Below are positions 1 through 6,611 of a stretch of 12,718 nt of DNA, in pieces (position 1 is the first letter of the stretch; each line of letters begins with the position of its first letter). A program made the translations under genes and the position numbers. This DNA comes from Sporosarcina sp. Lineage in GTDB: Bacteria > Bacillota > Bacilli > Bacillales_A > Planococcaceae. Under the pieces are notes generated by a model. The model was not told where the DNA came from and did not search any database. It saw only the letters and a list, made by a program, of their open reading frames with translations. The stretch spans positions 1-12,718 of the forward strand of contig JARIDM010000278.1 of NCBI GenBank assembly GCA_029263945.1. Reading direction: 5' to 3'.

Positions 1-428
1 ATGTGCTGAATGTGGAAAATTTTAAGTTTCTTACTTTGAATTAATTCCGCTAATCTACCAGGCGTTCCAACAACAATTGTTGGTTTCTTTTTTAAACGCT
101 CATGTTGTCGTTTAACATTCGCTCCGCCGATGAGTTGTGTCACGGTAATTGGTGTACCAGCAACAAATTCCCGAATAACTTCTGTAATTTGAATGGCCAG
201 TTCTTGGGAGGGGGCAATAACAAGTGCTTGCGTTTGTTTTTTACTACCATCTACCAAATGTAATAAAGGCAAGACATAAGCAAGCGTTTTTCCTGTACCC
301 GTCGGAGATTGCGCGACAATATCATTTCCTTTTAGCATTTCAGGAATCATTTTTTCCTGAATCGGCATCGGATTGTCAAACGTCCATTTAGCCTTATACA
401 AGTCATCCATTTTTTCCACGAAAGACAT
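1..428 (-). CDS. yfmL: DEAD-box RNA helicase, YfmL-like (N-terminal part, cut by window edge)
   Basis: The first 142 residues of an ATP-dependent RNA helicase are present. The rest, including the DEAD motif, lies beyond the left edge. Visible motifs are a Q-motif-like segment ending in PMPIQ (about residues 17-24), Walker A SPTGTGKT (41-48), motif Ia as APSQELA (72-78), the GG element in LIGGANVKRQ (99-108) and motif Ib GTPGR (121-125). The SPTGTGKTLAY and LIGGANVK segments match what I remember of B. subtilis YfmL, a cytoplasmic helicase tied to 50S ribosome assembly and growth in the cold. The start is ATG at 428, behind a weak purine-rich site (AGTGGGG) about 7 bases upstream. Motif Ia has Gln where most DEAD-box proteins have Arg. 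The gene lies about 110 bases beyond the racemase gene, past a terminator, so it is probably a separate transcription unit. Family is sure; the YfmL subgroup is likely. Confidence 0.88.
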   Translation of the reverse strand, partial: MSFVEKMDDLYKAKWTFDNPMPIQEKMIPEMLKGNDIVAQSPTGTGKTLAYVLPLLHLVDGSKKQTQALVIAPSQELAIQITEVIREFVAGTPITVTQLIGGANVKRQHERLKKKPTIVVGTPGRLAELIQSKKLKIFHIQH

Positions 429-492
429 TTTTTATCCCCACTTTCTATCTGTTCCTATCAGTGTATCACAGCGCGCTTCTCTCTATATACTT

Positions 493-533
493 TAAATGAA
501 AAGACATCTGGCCATGACACATGACCAGATGTC
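493..533 (-). terminator. Rho-independent terminator of the racemase/ligase operon
   Basis: A 13-base-pair inverted repeat (arms 503-515 and 521-533, loop of 5) lies just downstream of the racemase stop codon. On minus-strand RNA the only imperfect position becomes a G-U pair, and a T-rich run (493-502, TTTTCATTT) follows. On the plus strand the same position is a C-A mismatch and no T-run follows. The terminator therefore serves the minus-strand genes. Confidence 0.8.
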
Positions 534-539
534 CATTCA

Positions 540-1238
540 TTACTTTAATTGATAACCGCAGCGCTCTATTGCTGTTTCAGCAAGTACATAAAGGGAGTCG
601 ATACAATTGGTGAGTTCAAGTTCTTTTCTGACAATCGATAGTTCGGTACAACCGAGAATGAGCTCATCGCATCCCGCTTCTTCCATTGCAAGACTAATTG
701 TAGACCACTTCTTTGGGTCTGCAGGATGTCCTGCTTTCACATCGTCATAAATCAGAGACATCACAATCGATTGAATACGCTCGTTTGGCAAAACAGGCTG
801 CAAATCGAATTGTTTACAAGCTGCCTGGTAAATTCCTGTAGATATCGTTCCACTCGTCCCTAGTATACCGACGCGATGCGCACCTTTTTCTTTCGCACGC
901 TTTGCAGTTTCATATACCATATCGATGACTGGAAGGGTGGTTCCATCTTGTATTTCATCATAAAATGAATGTGCTGTATTACATGGAATAATCAGTATTT
1001 CCGCACCCATTTTTTCAAGCTTATGCGCATCAGAAAGGATTACTGGTACTGGATTCTCCTGACTTTCACCTAAAATGAAAGCCGTTCGATCTGGTATATT
1101 CGTATTATTTGTAATGAGCATATTAATATGCTCTTGGTCTCTTTCTGCTGCTGTTAATCGGACAATCATCTCCCCGATAAACATCGTTGCAAGCGGTCCA
1201 ACGCCGCCAATGATTCCTAATGTTTTCTTTTTCATCAC
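540..1238 (-). CDS. Aspartate/glutamate racemase family protein, probable aspartate racemase
   Basis: A 232-residue cofactor-independent amino acid racemase that probably converts L-Asp to D-Asp in the cytoplasm. The N-terminal GIIGGVGPLAT motif (8-18) and the two catalytic cysteines, Cys86 in PCNTAH and Cys197 in GCTELS, are intact. Length is normal for the Asp/Glu/hydantoin racemase family. The first codon is GTG at 1238, followed directly by ATG at 1235. An AAAGG site sits 10 bases before the GTG and 13 before the ATG, so GTG is slightly favoured; the products differ by one Met. The stop codon of the upstream D-aspartate ligase abuts this start (TAAGTGATG), which suggests translational coupling. 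The partnership supports L-/D-Asp specificity, with the racemase feeding D-Asp to the ligase for the peptidoglycan bridge. A glutamate racemase (MurI) role is less likely, because the sequence is of the YgeA/RacD type and the neighbour needs D-Asp. Confidence 0.87.
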   Translation of the reverse strand: MMKKKTLGIIGGVGPLATMFIGEMIVRLTAAERDQEHINMLITNNTNIPDRTAFILGESQENPVPVILSDAHKLEKMGAEILIIPCNTAHSFYDEIQDGTTLPVIDMVYETAKRAKEKGAHRVGILGTSGTISTGIYQAACKQFDLQPVLPNERIQSIVMSLIYDDVKAGHPADPKKWSTISLAMEEAGCDELILGCTELSIVRKELELTNCIDSLYVLAETAIERCGYQLK

Positions 1239-2465
1239 TTAAGACAGACCTTTGTTATTAAAGTATTTTTTGTATTTTCTATAGTAATTTAAATTGTTTA
1301 GCTTTAATTTCACCCAACGAATGATATTAAAATCTTTACTATAAAAGAGCGAATTGGTCCATTGACCATTGGCGATTAATTCTTTCGCTTCTTTTTTCAA
1401 CCGATCATTCTGCGCATATTTAAAGAGTACGCCTTTCGGAATGATTAACCACAAATGCTTGTCCTTCGCATAAGTAAGCTCTATCGACTGATCATATATA
1501 TGATCATCCGTTACATATTTCATTAAATTATGCCCACTTGCAGAGACATAATAGCTACTCCGACCATTTCGCAAATTAATTTCAAATAGCTTATATTCTC
1601 CGTCTCGCTCATCATACTTCATATCAAAATTCGCAAATCCAGTATAACCAATATCTTCCAAGAAATGCCGAACCTTATCAAGTAATGCTTCATCGAATGT
1701 ATTAATAATCGCTGCATAACTACCGATACCTTCTGGAGAATGCTCCTCTAGAATCGGATTCCCAAGCGACATAAGTTTAACTTTCCCATCTTTTCCAACA
1801 TAAGCATTGAGAACGCGCATAAAGGAATCATCACCCGGGATAAACTCTTGTATTGTTAAGTTATCTTGGTAGGAAGAGTTATAAATCGCATCGATGATCG
1901 CATTTTTTTCAGCTTCATCATGTGCAACAAAAACCTTCTTTTTACCTGGGAATGAACAGTTCCAATAGGCTACTGAATTGGATGCCTTAATAATAATTGG
2001 ATAGATAAAATCCATTTCAAAAGTATCTTTGTTTTCTACAGTACATAACGCAGTCTTCGGATACGAAAAGCTGTATTGTTCACAGATGTCATAAAAATTT
2101 TCTTTTAATAAAAGACGATCCATTAATACCTGATCGATATATGGGATTGAAAAGTATGGCGTTAAGGCCGGTTTATTGTTAATAATTAGTTTCGCATAGT
2201 CATCTCCGCACGCAAGAAGAAGTAACTTTCGTCCTTTAAATTCTTCGGCAACTTTTAAGATTGCAGGTAAAAATACATCTTGCTCATTTAAATTTGGGAT
2301 CTCACGAAGTTGTAAGATTTTACTATGTGAAGTTGCACTAAGTGCAGCACGTCCTAGTACCAATGATTGAATGCCATACTCTTCATGGAAAGAACGTGCC
2401 ATTCCATATGCGTTCATATCTGAACCAAGTAAAATTGGGACGAAGTCTTCGTTTCCAACTGTCAT
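1239..2465 (-). CDS. ATP-grasp D-aspartate ligase for the peptidoglycan cross-bridge (Asl-type)
   Basis: A 408-residue ATP-grasp carboxylate-amine ligase. It closely resembles, from memory and along its length, Enterococcus faecium Aslfm, which links the beta-carboxyl of D-Asp to the epsilon-amine of the stem-peptide lysine on cytoplasmic wall precursors. Shared segments include the N-terminal EDFVPILLGSDMNAYGMARSF, the IPGDDSFMRVLNAYV region (209-223), TGFANFDMKYDERDGEYKLF (275-294) and EINLRNGRSS (295-304). Lys160 (IIIKASNS), Asp281 and Glu295 are the likely ATP/metal-binding residues. No signal peptide or membrane segment is seen. Start is ATG at 2465, with only a weak GAGTG site 8 bases upstream; N-terminal similarity to Aslfm supports it. 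A TATGAT box (2510-2515, minus strand) is a possible -10, but no good -35 is visible. It is first in a two-gene operon with the racemase. Use of D-Glu instead of D-Asp cannot be excluded from sequence alone. Confidence 0.88.
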   Translation of the reverse strand: MTVGNEDFVPILLGSDMNAYGMARSFHEEYGIQSLVLGRAALSATSHSKILQLREIPNLNEQDVFLPAILKVAEEFKGRKLLLLACGDDYAKLIINNKPALTPYFSIPYIDQVLMDRLLLKENFYDICEQYSFSYPKTALCTVENKDTFEMDFIYPIIIKASNSVAYWNCSFPGKKKVFVAHDEAEKNAIIDAIYNSSYQDNLTIQEFIPGDDSFMRVLNAYVGKDGKVKLMSLGNPILEEHSPEGIGSYAAIINTFDEALLDKVRHFLEDIGYTGFANFDMKYDERDGEYKLFEINLRNGRSSYYVSASGHNLMKYVTDDHIYDQSIELTYAKDKHLWLIIPKGVLFKYAQNDRLKKEAKELIANGQWTNSLFYSKDFNIIRWVKLKLNNLNYYRKYKKYFNNKGLS

Positions 2466-2568
2466 ATATTGTCACTCATTTCTATAATTTTAAAAGCACC
2501 TTTAATTTTATCATAAGCAACGATAGAGCGCTATGTAATACACAACCCATTTTTTAAAAGGGATATGT

Positions 2569-2599
2569 TTGACACTCTGGTGTCCATTTATGCGATAAT
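2569..2599 (+). promoter_or_regulatory. Sigma-A-type promoter of the SDR gene
   Basis: A perfect -35 TTGACA (2569-2574) and a -10 GATAAT (2594-2599) preceded by an extended TGC. The spacer is 19 bases, slightly long. The -35 overlaps a small palindrome (GACAC-TCTG-GTGTC, 2571-2584), and an 8-base inverted repeat (2583-2590 and 2609-2616) brackets the -10, so repressor binding is possible. Confidence 0.6.
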
Positions 2600-2635
2600 C
2601 AACAATAGTAAATGGATCGTAGTCATATACAACTT

Positions 2636-2653
2636 ACGGAGGGATTTAGATTG
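2636..2653 (+). promoter_or_regulatory. Ribosome binding site that fixes a TTG start
   Basis: GGAGGG at 2638-2643 is followed by 7 bases and then TTG at 2651. The alternative ATG at 2612 has no comparable site and would add 13 residues ahead of the first beta strand of the Rossmann fold. Confidence 0.8.
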
Positions 2654-3703
2654 TCTATTTTTTTAACTGGATCTACAGGGTTTTTAGGTGGCAAATTGTT
2701 AACAAATCTTCTGGAAACAACAAACCATACATTATTCGTTCTTGTGCGTGATATGAAAAAAGCGGAAAAGTTAGTGGATCACTTACCTAGTGGAGCAGAA
2801 AACCGTATTAAACTTTTTCATGGTGATATTACGCTACCCAATTGTGGACTTTCTTCTGCAGACCTCGATGAATTATCTGGACAAGTTGAGCTCTTTTATC
2901 ACCTTGCAGCACTTGTTAAATTTGACGAAGACCTACGAGATGAACTATTTGCCATTAACTACGGGGGAACACAACATGCGTTGGAACTTGCTAAAAAACT
3001 AGCGGTTTCTAAGTTTATTTACGTCAGTACAGCTTATACGATGGGCAAGCATGCTTATGGTATAGAAGAACTTTATCCTCCAGAAGTATGTGGCCATAAT
3101 CCTTACGAAGATAGCAAAATAAAATCAGAACATCTCGCTTTTTCTTATAAAGATGACTTCGACGTTTCTATTTTCCGTCCCTCAATCATTGTGGGCGATT
3201 CCAATACAGGTGAAGCGGATTCAGAATTCACTCTTTACGGATTTATGCGTGCACTTGATGTCTTTAAAAAACGGATTTCAAGACAAGCCAACACATCCGA
3301 TAAAATTTATCGATTGGTTGGGAGTCAACATTCAACTTCAAACGTTGTTCCTGTTAATTATGTTGCAGACATCTTAGCGCTTGCAGCACACAAAGCTAAG
3401 CCACAAACGATTTATAACATTACAAATCCTAATCCTATAAAAAACGTAAACAGTTTGGCATTAATTCAAGAAGCGCTCGACTTTCACCAGTTGCAAATTG
3501 TCAGTCACGATGACTCCATTGACTTAACACCTGATGAACAACGTGTTAATGAGATGATCGCTGTCATTAATCCTTATTTAATAAGATCTTTTGACTTCGA
3601 TGACAGCAACACACAACAGCTTATTAAAAATACGCCTATTGCACATCTGGATCTTTCAGAAGACACCTTTAAAATGATTATTCATGCATACTTTAAAATA
3701 TAA
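2651..3703 (+). CDS. NAD(P)-dependent extended SDR, thioester-reductase/epimerase-like
   Basis: A 350-residue extended short-chain dehydrogenase. Starting at TTG 2651, it shows the nucleotide-binding GSTGFLG loop (7-13), GDIT (58-61), YHLAA (83-87), YVSTAY with the active-site Ser/Thr (124-129), the catalytic Tyr/Lys of YEDSK (152-156) and RPSIIVGDS (176-184). This pattern resembles the NAD-binding-4 (thioester reductase / fatty acyl reductase) group more than sugar epimerases, but the substrate cannot be read from sequence. An upstream in-frame ATG at 2612 is rejected because GGAGGG (2638-2643) sits exactly 7 bases before the TTG, and the Rossmann strand begins immediately after it. It is soluble by eye. 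It stands alone on the plus strand, divergent from the D-aspartate ligase. Confidence 0.82.
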   Translation: MSIFLTGSTGFLGGKLLTNLLETTNHTLFVLVRDMKKAEKLVDHLPSGAENRIKLFHGDITLPNCGLSSADLDELSGQVELFYHLAALVKFDEDLRDELFAINYGGTQHALELAKKLAVSKFIYVSTAYTMGKHAYGIEELYPPEVCGHNPYEDSKIKSEHLAFSYKDDFDVSIFRPSIIVGDSNTGEADSEFTLYGFMRALDVFKKRISRQANTSDKIYRLVGSQHSTSNVVPVNYVADILALAAHKAKPQTIYNITNPNPIKNVNSLALIQEALDFHQLQIVSHDDSIDLTPDEQRVNEMIAVINPYLIRSFDFDDSNTQQLIKNTPIAHLDLSEDTFKMIIHAYFKI

Positions 3704-3740
3704 AACAGCGCCCCCTTAGCGCTTAAATATATTCTGATGT

Positions 3741-3769
3741 CAGGTGGCTTATTTACCTCTCCTGTTTTT
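3741..3769 (+). terminator. Weak terminator candidate after the SDR gene
   Basis: CAGG (3741-3744) and CCTG (3761-3764) form the base of an imperfect stem, followed directly by TTTTTC. The interior pairs poorly. A second short repeat, AGCGC/GCGCT about 3708-3724, has no T-run. Termination here is plausible but uncertain. Confidence 0.4.
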
Positions 3770-3773
3770 CTTA

Positions 3774-3798
3774 GTTTAAAAACCTTCGTTTAGGGAAA
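3774..3798 (+). promoter_or_regulatory. Sigma-B-type (or sigma-F-type) promoter of the small-protein gene
   Basis: GTTTAA (3774-3779), a 13-base spacer, and GGGAAA (3793-3798) match the B. subtilis general-stress sigma-B consensus (GTTTAA-N12-15-GGGWAW) at every position. The forespore sigma-F consensus is related. Here GTTTA with a 14-base spacer and GGGAAAAAT fits sigma-F with one mismatch, so sigma-B is the better but not exclusive reading. No sigma-A promoter is evident between the SDR stop and the small gene. Confidence 0.6.
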
Positions 3799-3834
3799 AA
3801 TAAAAATAAGAAAATATTGAAGGGAGACACATAT

Positions 3835-4002
3835 ATGAATAAGCAACAACCACCGAATCAGGATAAAAAAAATGTAGACTGGGCTAAAAATGCTGAAGAT
3901 GCACTGAAGAAAGCTGAAAATGATATTGCCAACATAAAAAAAGAAGCACAAGAAGAATTAAATAATCACAAGACGCAAAGTAACGATTTAGACGACCATT
4001 AA
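3835..4002 (+). CDS. Small hydrophilic protein, 55 residues, function unknown
   Basis: I do not recognise this protein. It is rich in Lys, Asn, Gln, Asp, Glu and Ala, has no cysteine and no hydrophobic stretch, and begins with a polar MNKQQPPNQ segment. The middle (about residues 17-46) has a heptad-like, Ala/Lys/Glu-rich pattern that should form one amphipathic helix or short coiled coil; the tail is acidic and histidine-ending. The composition recalls stress or desiccation-type hydrophilic proteins, but that is only an analogy. Start ATG 3835 is fixed by AAGGGAG (3820-3826) 8 bases upstream. An in-frame TTG at 3817 lies ahead of this site and is rejected. It is monocistronic, between a sigma-B-type promoter and a strong terminator, which supports a real expressed gene induced by stress or in the forespore. 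Confidence 0.8.
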   Translation: MNKQQPPNQDKKNVDWAKNAEDALKKAENDIANIKKEAQEELNNHKTQSNDLDDH

Positions 4003-4046
4003 TCAGAAAAACCCAGTGTCCTTAACCAGACACTGGGTTTTTCTGA
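4003..4046. terminator. Bidirectional terminator between convergent genes
   Basis: A perfect 18-base-pair inverted repeat (arms 4003-4020 and 4029-4046, loop of 8) with A-run/T-run in the arms (GAAAAACCC...GGGTTTTTC). It works in both directions and separates the small-protein gene (plus) from the YitT-family gene (minus), whose stop codons lie at either side. Confidence 0.93.
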
Positions 4047-4051
4047 TGGAT

Positions 4052-4912
4052 TTAGCTACGATCAAATTGTGCTCTTGAAAAGCCACGCCCTAAAATTTCA
4101 GAGGCATTCAAGAAAATAACAAATGAATCTGGCTCTTCTTGTTGCAGTAACCTTTTGAAATAAACAGCTTCTGATTGTTCAACGACACATAAAATCATCG
4201 TCTTTTCTTCGTTCGAATAACCGCCTAACGTCTTTACTTTTGTTAACCCTCGATTGAGCTCCGTATGAATAAGCGATTGGATCCTCGCTTCCTTATCCGT
4301 AATGATAAGGATTAACTTTGTTGGAGATGCTTGTAATTGAACAAAGTCTATTACTTTACTAGATACATAAATAGACATTAAGGCATAAAGTGCAAGTTCA
4401 AAGTCGAATACAAATGCAGAAGTTACAACAACAAATCCATCAACAAAGAGTTGTGAAAACCCACTCGATAACCCTGTAAATTTCTTCAGTACTTGTGCGA
4501 TTAAAGTGGTTCCACCCGTTGACCCATTTACACGGTAAACAATGCCTAACCCAACACCGAGGACAATCCCTCCATAAATTGCACTCAACAGTGGATTTTC
4601 TACCGAAAGAGACATATCTGAAGTCAGCCAAATCACTAAAGGAAGAAATAAAGTTCCGACAATTGTTTTTGCACTAAATTCTTTCCCTATAAATACAACA
4701 CCTAATATGAGTAATGGAACGTTTATAATCCATTGGACGAAAGCAGGTTGAAATGCGAAAAGTTCATACATGATTGTACTAATCCCCGAAACACCACCTG
4801 CAGCAAGGCGTGCCGGTAAATAAAAGATATTATAAGCCAAGCCTACTAAAGAAGCCCCTATAATAATTTGTATATATTCAAATGCAATAGATTTTTTAAA
4901 TTTACGTATCAA
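4052..4912 (-). CDS. YitT-family membrane protein (DUF161 plus DUF2179)
   Basis: A 286-residue integral membrane protein of the YitT/YvjA/YqfU family, whose transport or signalling role is not established. About five or six hydrophobic segments are seen (roughly 11-33, 57-76, 83-98, 108-127, 154-171, 172-190). The conserved glycine-rich stretch NGSTGGTT (129-136) follows the fourth. The C-terminal part from about 215 to 275 (ending in FLNASEILGRGF) is the cytoplasmic DUF2179 domain. The start is TTG at 4912, fixed by AGGAGG with GGAGG 8 bases upstream; no better ATG lies nearby. The gene is alone, between a bidirectional terminator and its own promoter. Family assignment is firm; there are several paralogues per Bacillales genome, so I give no gene symbol. 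Confidence 0.87.
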   Translation of the reverse strand: MIRKFKKSIAFEYIQIIIGASLVGLAYNIFYLPARLAAGGVSGISTIMYELFAFQPAFVQWIINVPLLILGVVFIGKEFSAKTIVGTLFLPLVIWLTSDMSLSVENPLLSAIYGGIVLGVGLGIVYRVNGSTGGTTLIAQVLKKFTGLSSGFSQLFVDGFVVVTSAFVFDFELALYALMSIYVSSKVIDFVQLQASPTKLILIITDKEARIQSLIHTELNRGLTKVKTLGGYSNEEKTMILCVVEQSEAVYFKRLLQQEEPDSFVIFLNASEILGRGFSRAQFDRS

Positions 4913-4942
4913 CTATAAAACCTCCTCTTTCCTAACTTAATC

Positions 4943-4971
4943 ATTCTAACAAATAAACTTCTTTCCGTCTT
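4943..4971 (-). promoter_or_regulatory. Promoter of the YitT-family gene
   Basis: On the minus strand, an extended -10 TGTTAGAAT (4943-4951) lies 17 bases from a weak -35 AAGACG (4966-4971). It is about 30 bases upstream of the TTG start. The extended -10 compensates for the poor -35. Confidence 0.5.
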
Positions 4972-4979
4972 TAAAATCC

Positions 4980-5027
4980 AAAAAAAATTGTTGCAAGAAG
5001 ACCAGGCTTGGTCAACGTTGCAACAAT
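4980..5027 (-). terminator. Terminator of the 224-residue protein gene
   Basis: Outer arms 4987-4996 and 5018-5027 (ATTGTTGCAA / TTGCAACAAT, 10 pairs) enclose a second hairpin (GACCA-GGCT-TGGTC, 5000-5013). On the minus strand a run of T (4980-4987) follows. It lies 18 bases past the stop codon. Confidence 0.88.
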
Positions 5028-5045
5028 CCTTATATAAACCTTTAC

Positions 5046-5720
5046 TTAAAAGTCTTCTTCATCTGTTACATAAATTAAATTCCAGCTATCCGATTCAACT
5101 AATTCACTACTTTTCATTCGCTCTCCGTGTCCAAGCACAACTTCATCGTCAATTACAGCAACAATCATTGCTTTGACCCCATTATCGAAGTTAATGTAAA
5201 TATCACCTACAGACGGCGTAATTGCAGCTTCTTTTTCTGCCTCTTCTACTAGCTTTTGATCTGCCTCTAATTGTTCTTGTGTGACAATTTCATAATTAAA
5301 GTAGTCAATCTCGTTCGCACCAGCATCTACACCTGGCACCATTGTTAAGTACTCTTTTGGTTTAACCATGTTATGAAGTGTCGTATGAATTTTGTCATCG
5401 AGTAAATTTGCTACTTTTTCAAACTCGTTTAACGAATAATGATTTAAGTGACCAGGATCCGGATTGGTAATGAGTATATACCCATCCACCTCAGCGACGA
5501 CATCTTTCCTCACCGTATACCGTGTGCCTAATAACATAAATGCATCCATATGTTTTGGTTTATACAACGTAATTTCTTCTGCCTTACAAGTTACTTGTTC
5601 CATATCTTTTATTCGATACATTAACACGGATAATCTTGAAAGCGGACGAACAGAGTATACTTTATGTAACTCATTCTTATAATAAACAAATTGGCCTTTT
5701 CTAACTTGTAATAAATTCAT
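5046..5720 (-). CDS. Conserved-looking protein of unknown function with two predicted SH3-like ends
   Basis: I do not recognise this 224-residue protein. Its N-terminal 55 residues (RKGQFVYYKNELHKVYSVRP onward) look like a small beta-barrel of the KOW/SH3-like kind. The C-terminal region (about 168-217, VGDIYINFDNGVKAMIVAVIDDEVVLGHG) has a similar alternating pattern, beginning with a G-D/Q-hydrophobic turn and ending near the acidic tail DEEDF. Between them are a mixed region with TNPDPGHLNHYSLNEFEKVANLL (85-107) and an acidic Glu/Ala-rich helix (145-166). No signal peptide, membrane segment or cysteine pair is seen. Start ATG 5720 is well supported by GGAGG with a 6-base spacer. It is monocistronic, with promoter and terminator of its own. 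The domain reading is inference from the hydrophobic pattern only. Confidence 0.85.
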   Translation of the reverse strand: MNLLQVRKGQFVYYKNELHKVYSVRPLSRLSVLMYRIKDMEQVTCKAEEITLYKPKHMDAFMLLGTRYTVRKDVVAEVDGYILITNPDPGHLNHYSLNEFEKVANLLDDKIHTTLHNMVKPKEYLTMVPGVDAGANEIDYFNYEIVTQEQLEADQKLVEEAEKEAAITPSVGDIYINFDNGVKAMIVAVIDDEVVLGHGERMKSSELVESDSWNLIYVTDEEDF

Positions 5721-5754
5721 TGTTTGCCTCCTAGATTCTTTCTGTTGTTTCCAT

Positions 5755-5768
5755 ATTATAGTATAACA
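5755..5768 (-). promoter_or_regulatory. Candidate -10 region of the 224-residue protein gene
   Basis: On the minus strand an extended -10 TGTTATACT (5760-5768) overlaps a perfect TATAAT (5755-5760). No convincing -35 lies 17 bases upstream of either. It is about 35-45 bases from the start codon. In the remaining intergenic bases (to 5927) I see only AT-rich sequence and no clear terminator for the next gene. Confidence 0.45.
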
Positions 5769-5927
5769 GCTAACTCGTCACTATCCTTTGTTTTAAAAAA
5801 CTTAGTTACTTCAGTCAATTTCATTCTTTTATATCAACAGATATTCCATTAAAATCATCGAACAAACAAACGGTTTTCTTTTTAGTTGTACATGCATTTT
5901 AATTTTTAAAGTAAATATGAAATTGAG

Positions 5928-6611
5928 TTATTTTACGTAACATGGCCATAAACTCCATGGGTATTCATTTTTAGGTAAGGAATGAACGCCGATGAGTTCT
6001 TTCGTCGTTGGATGTGGGAATTCGAGGGCATTCGCCCATAATGCAATTTGTTGTCCTGCTTTGTTCACTTGCTGACCATACTTTTGATCGCCATATAAGG
6101 GATACCCTAACGCGGATAATTGCACACGAATTTGGTGTGAGCGACCTGTGTGTAACCTCACAGATAGAAGGCTCATCCCTTCTTCACTACTGATTACCTC
6201 ATAATCTAGAATTGCTTTTTTTGCCCCTTTTTGACTCGCTGCCACAACGGACACTTTATTTTTTTTTGTGTCTTTAACTAAATAATGTTCTAGTGTACCC
6301 TTTTTCTTTTTTGGGATGCCTCTTACAATAGCTAAGTAACTACGCGTTATTTCATCTTTACGGATAACGTCTGATAATCGAGATGCTGCCTTTGATGTTT
6401 TAGCAAACACCATTGCACCGCCAACTGGACGGTCTAAACGATGTACAAGTCCTAAGTAAACATTCCCTGGTTTTTCATAACGAATTTTAATGTCTTCTTT
6501 CAATAAGTTCAATAAATCTTTATCCCCACTACTGTCTTCTTGGACAGGGATATTCACTGGTTTTTCAACAACCAGTAAGTGGTTATCTTCATACAATATA
6601 GGAACGTCCAT
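5928..6611 (-). CDS. RluA-family RNA pseudouridine synthase, without S4 domain
   Basis: A 227-residue enzyme that isomerises uridine to pseudouridine in rRNA or tRNA. The catalytic motif GLVHRLDRPVGG holds Asp60. The conserved Tyr92 (TRSYLAIVRG) and the HTGRSHQIRVQL motif (154-165) are intact. The protein starts almost at the catalytic domain and lacks the N-terminal S4 RNA-binding domain found in RluD-type members, so it belongs with the short members of the family; the exact target cannot be told. ATG 6611 is the likely start. The purine-rich site AAGGAG is 11 bases upstream, and an in-frame ATG-TGA start-stop pair lies between them (6612-6617). No hairpin terminator is seen downstream. Confidence 0.9.
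   Translation of the reverse strand: MDVPILYEDNHLLVVEKPVNIPVQEDSSGDKDLLNLLKEDIKIRYEKPGNVYLGLVHRLDRPVGGAMVFAKTSKAASRLSDVIRKDEITRSYLAIVRGIPKKKKGTLEHYLVKDTKKNKVSVVAASQKGAKKAILDYEVISSEEGMSLLSVRLHTGRSHQIRVQLSALGYPLYGDQKYGQQVNKAGQQIALWANALEFPHPTTKELIGVHSLPKNEYPWSLWPCYVK

Noticed and set aside
2342..2557. Plus-strand open frame of 71 codons over the start of the D-aspartate ligase
   Set aside because: It is antisense to the conserved N-terminus of the ligase, has no ribosome site, and is Cys/His/Phe-rich like a random frame.
3706..3726. Short repeat AGCGC/GCGCT after the SDR gene as a terminator
   Set aside because: Only five pairs and no T-run on either strand; the imperfect hairpin at 3741-3769 is a better candidate.
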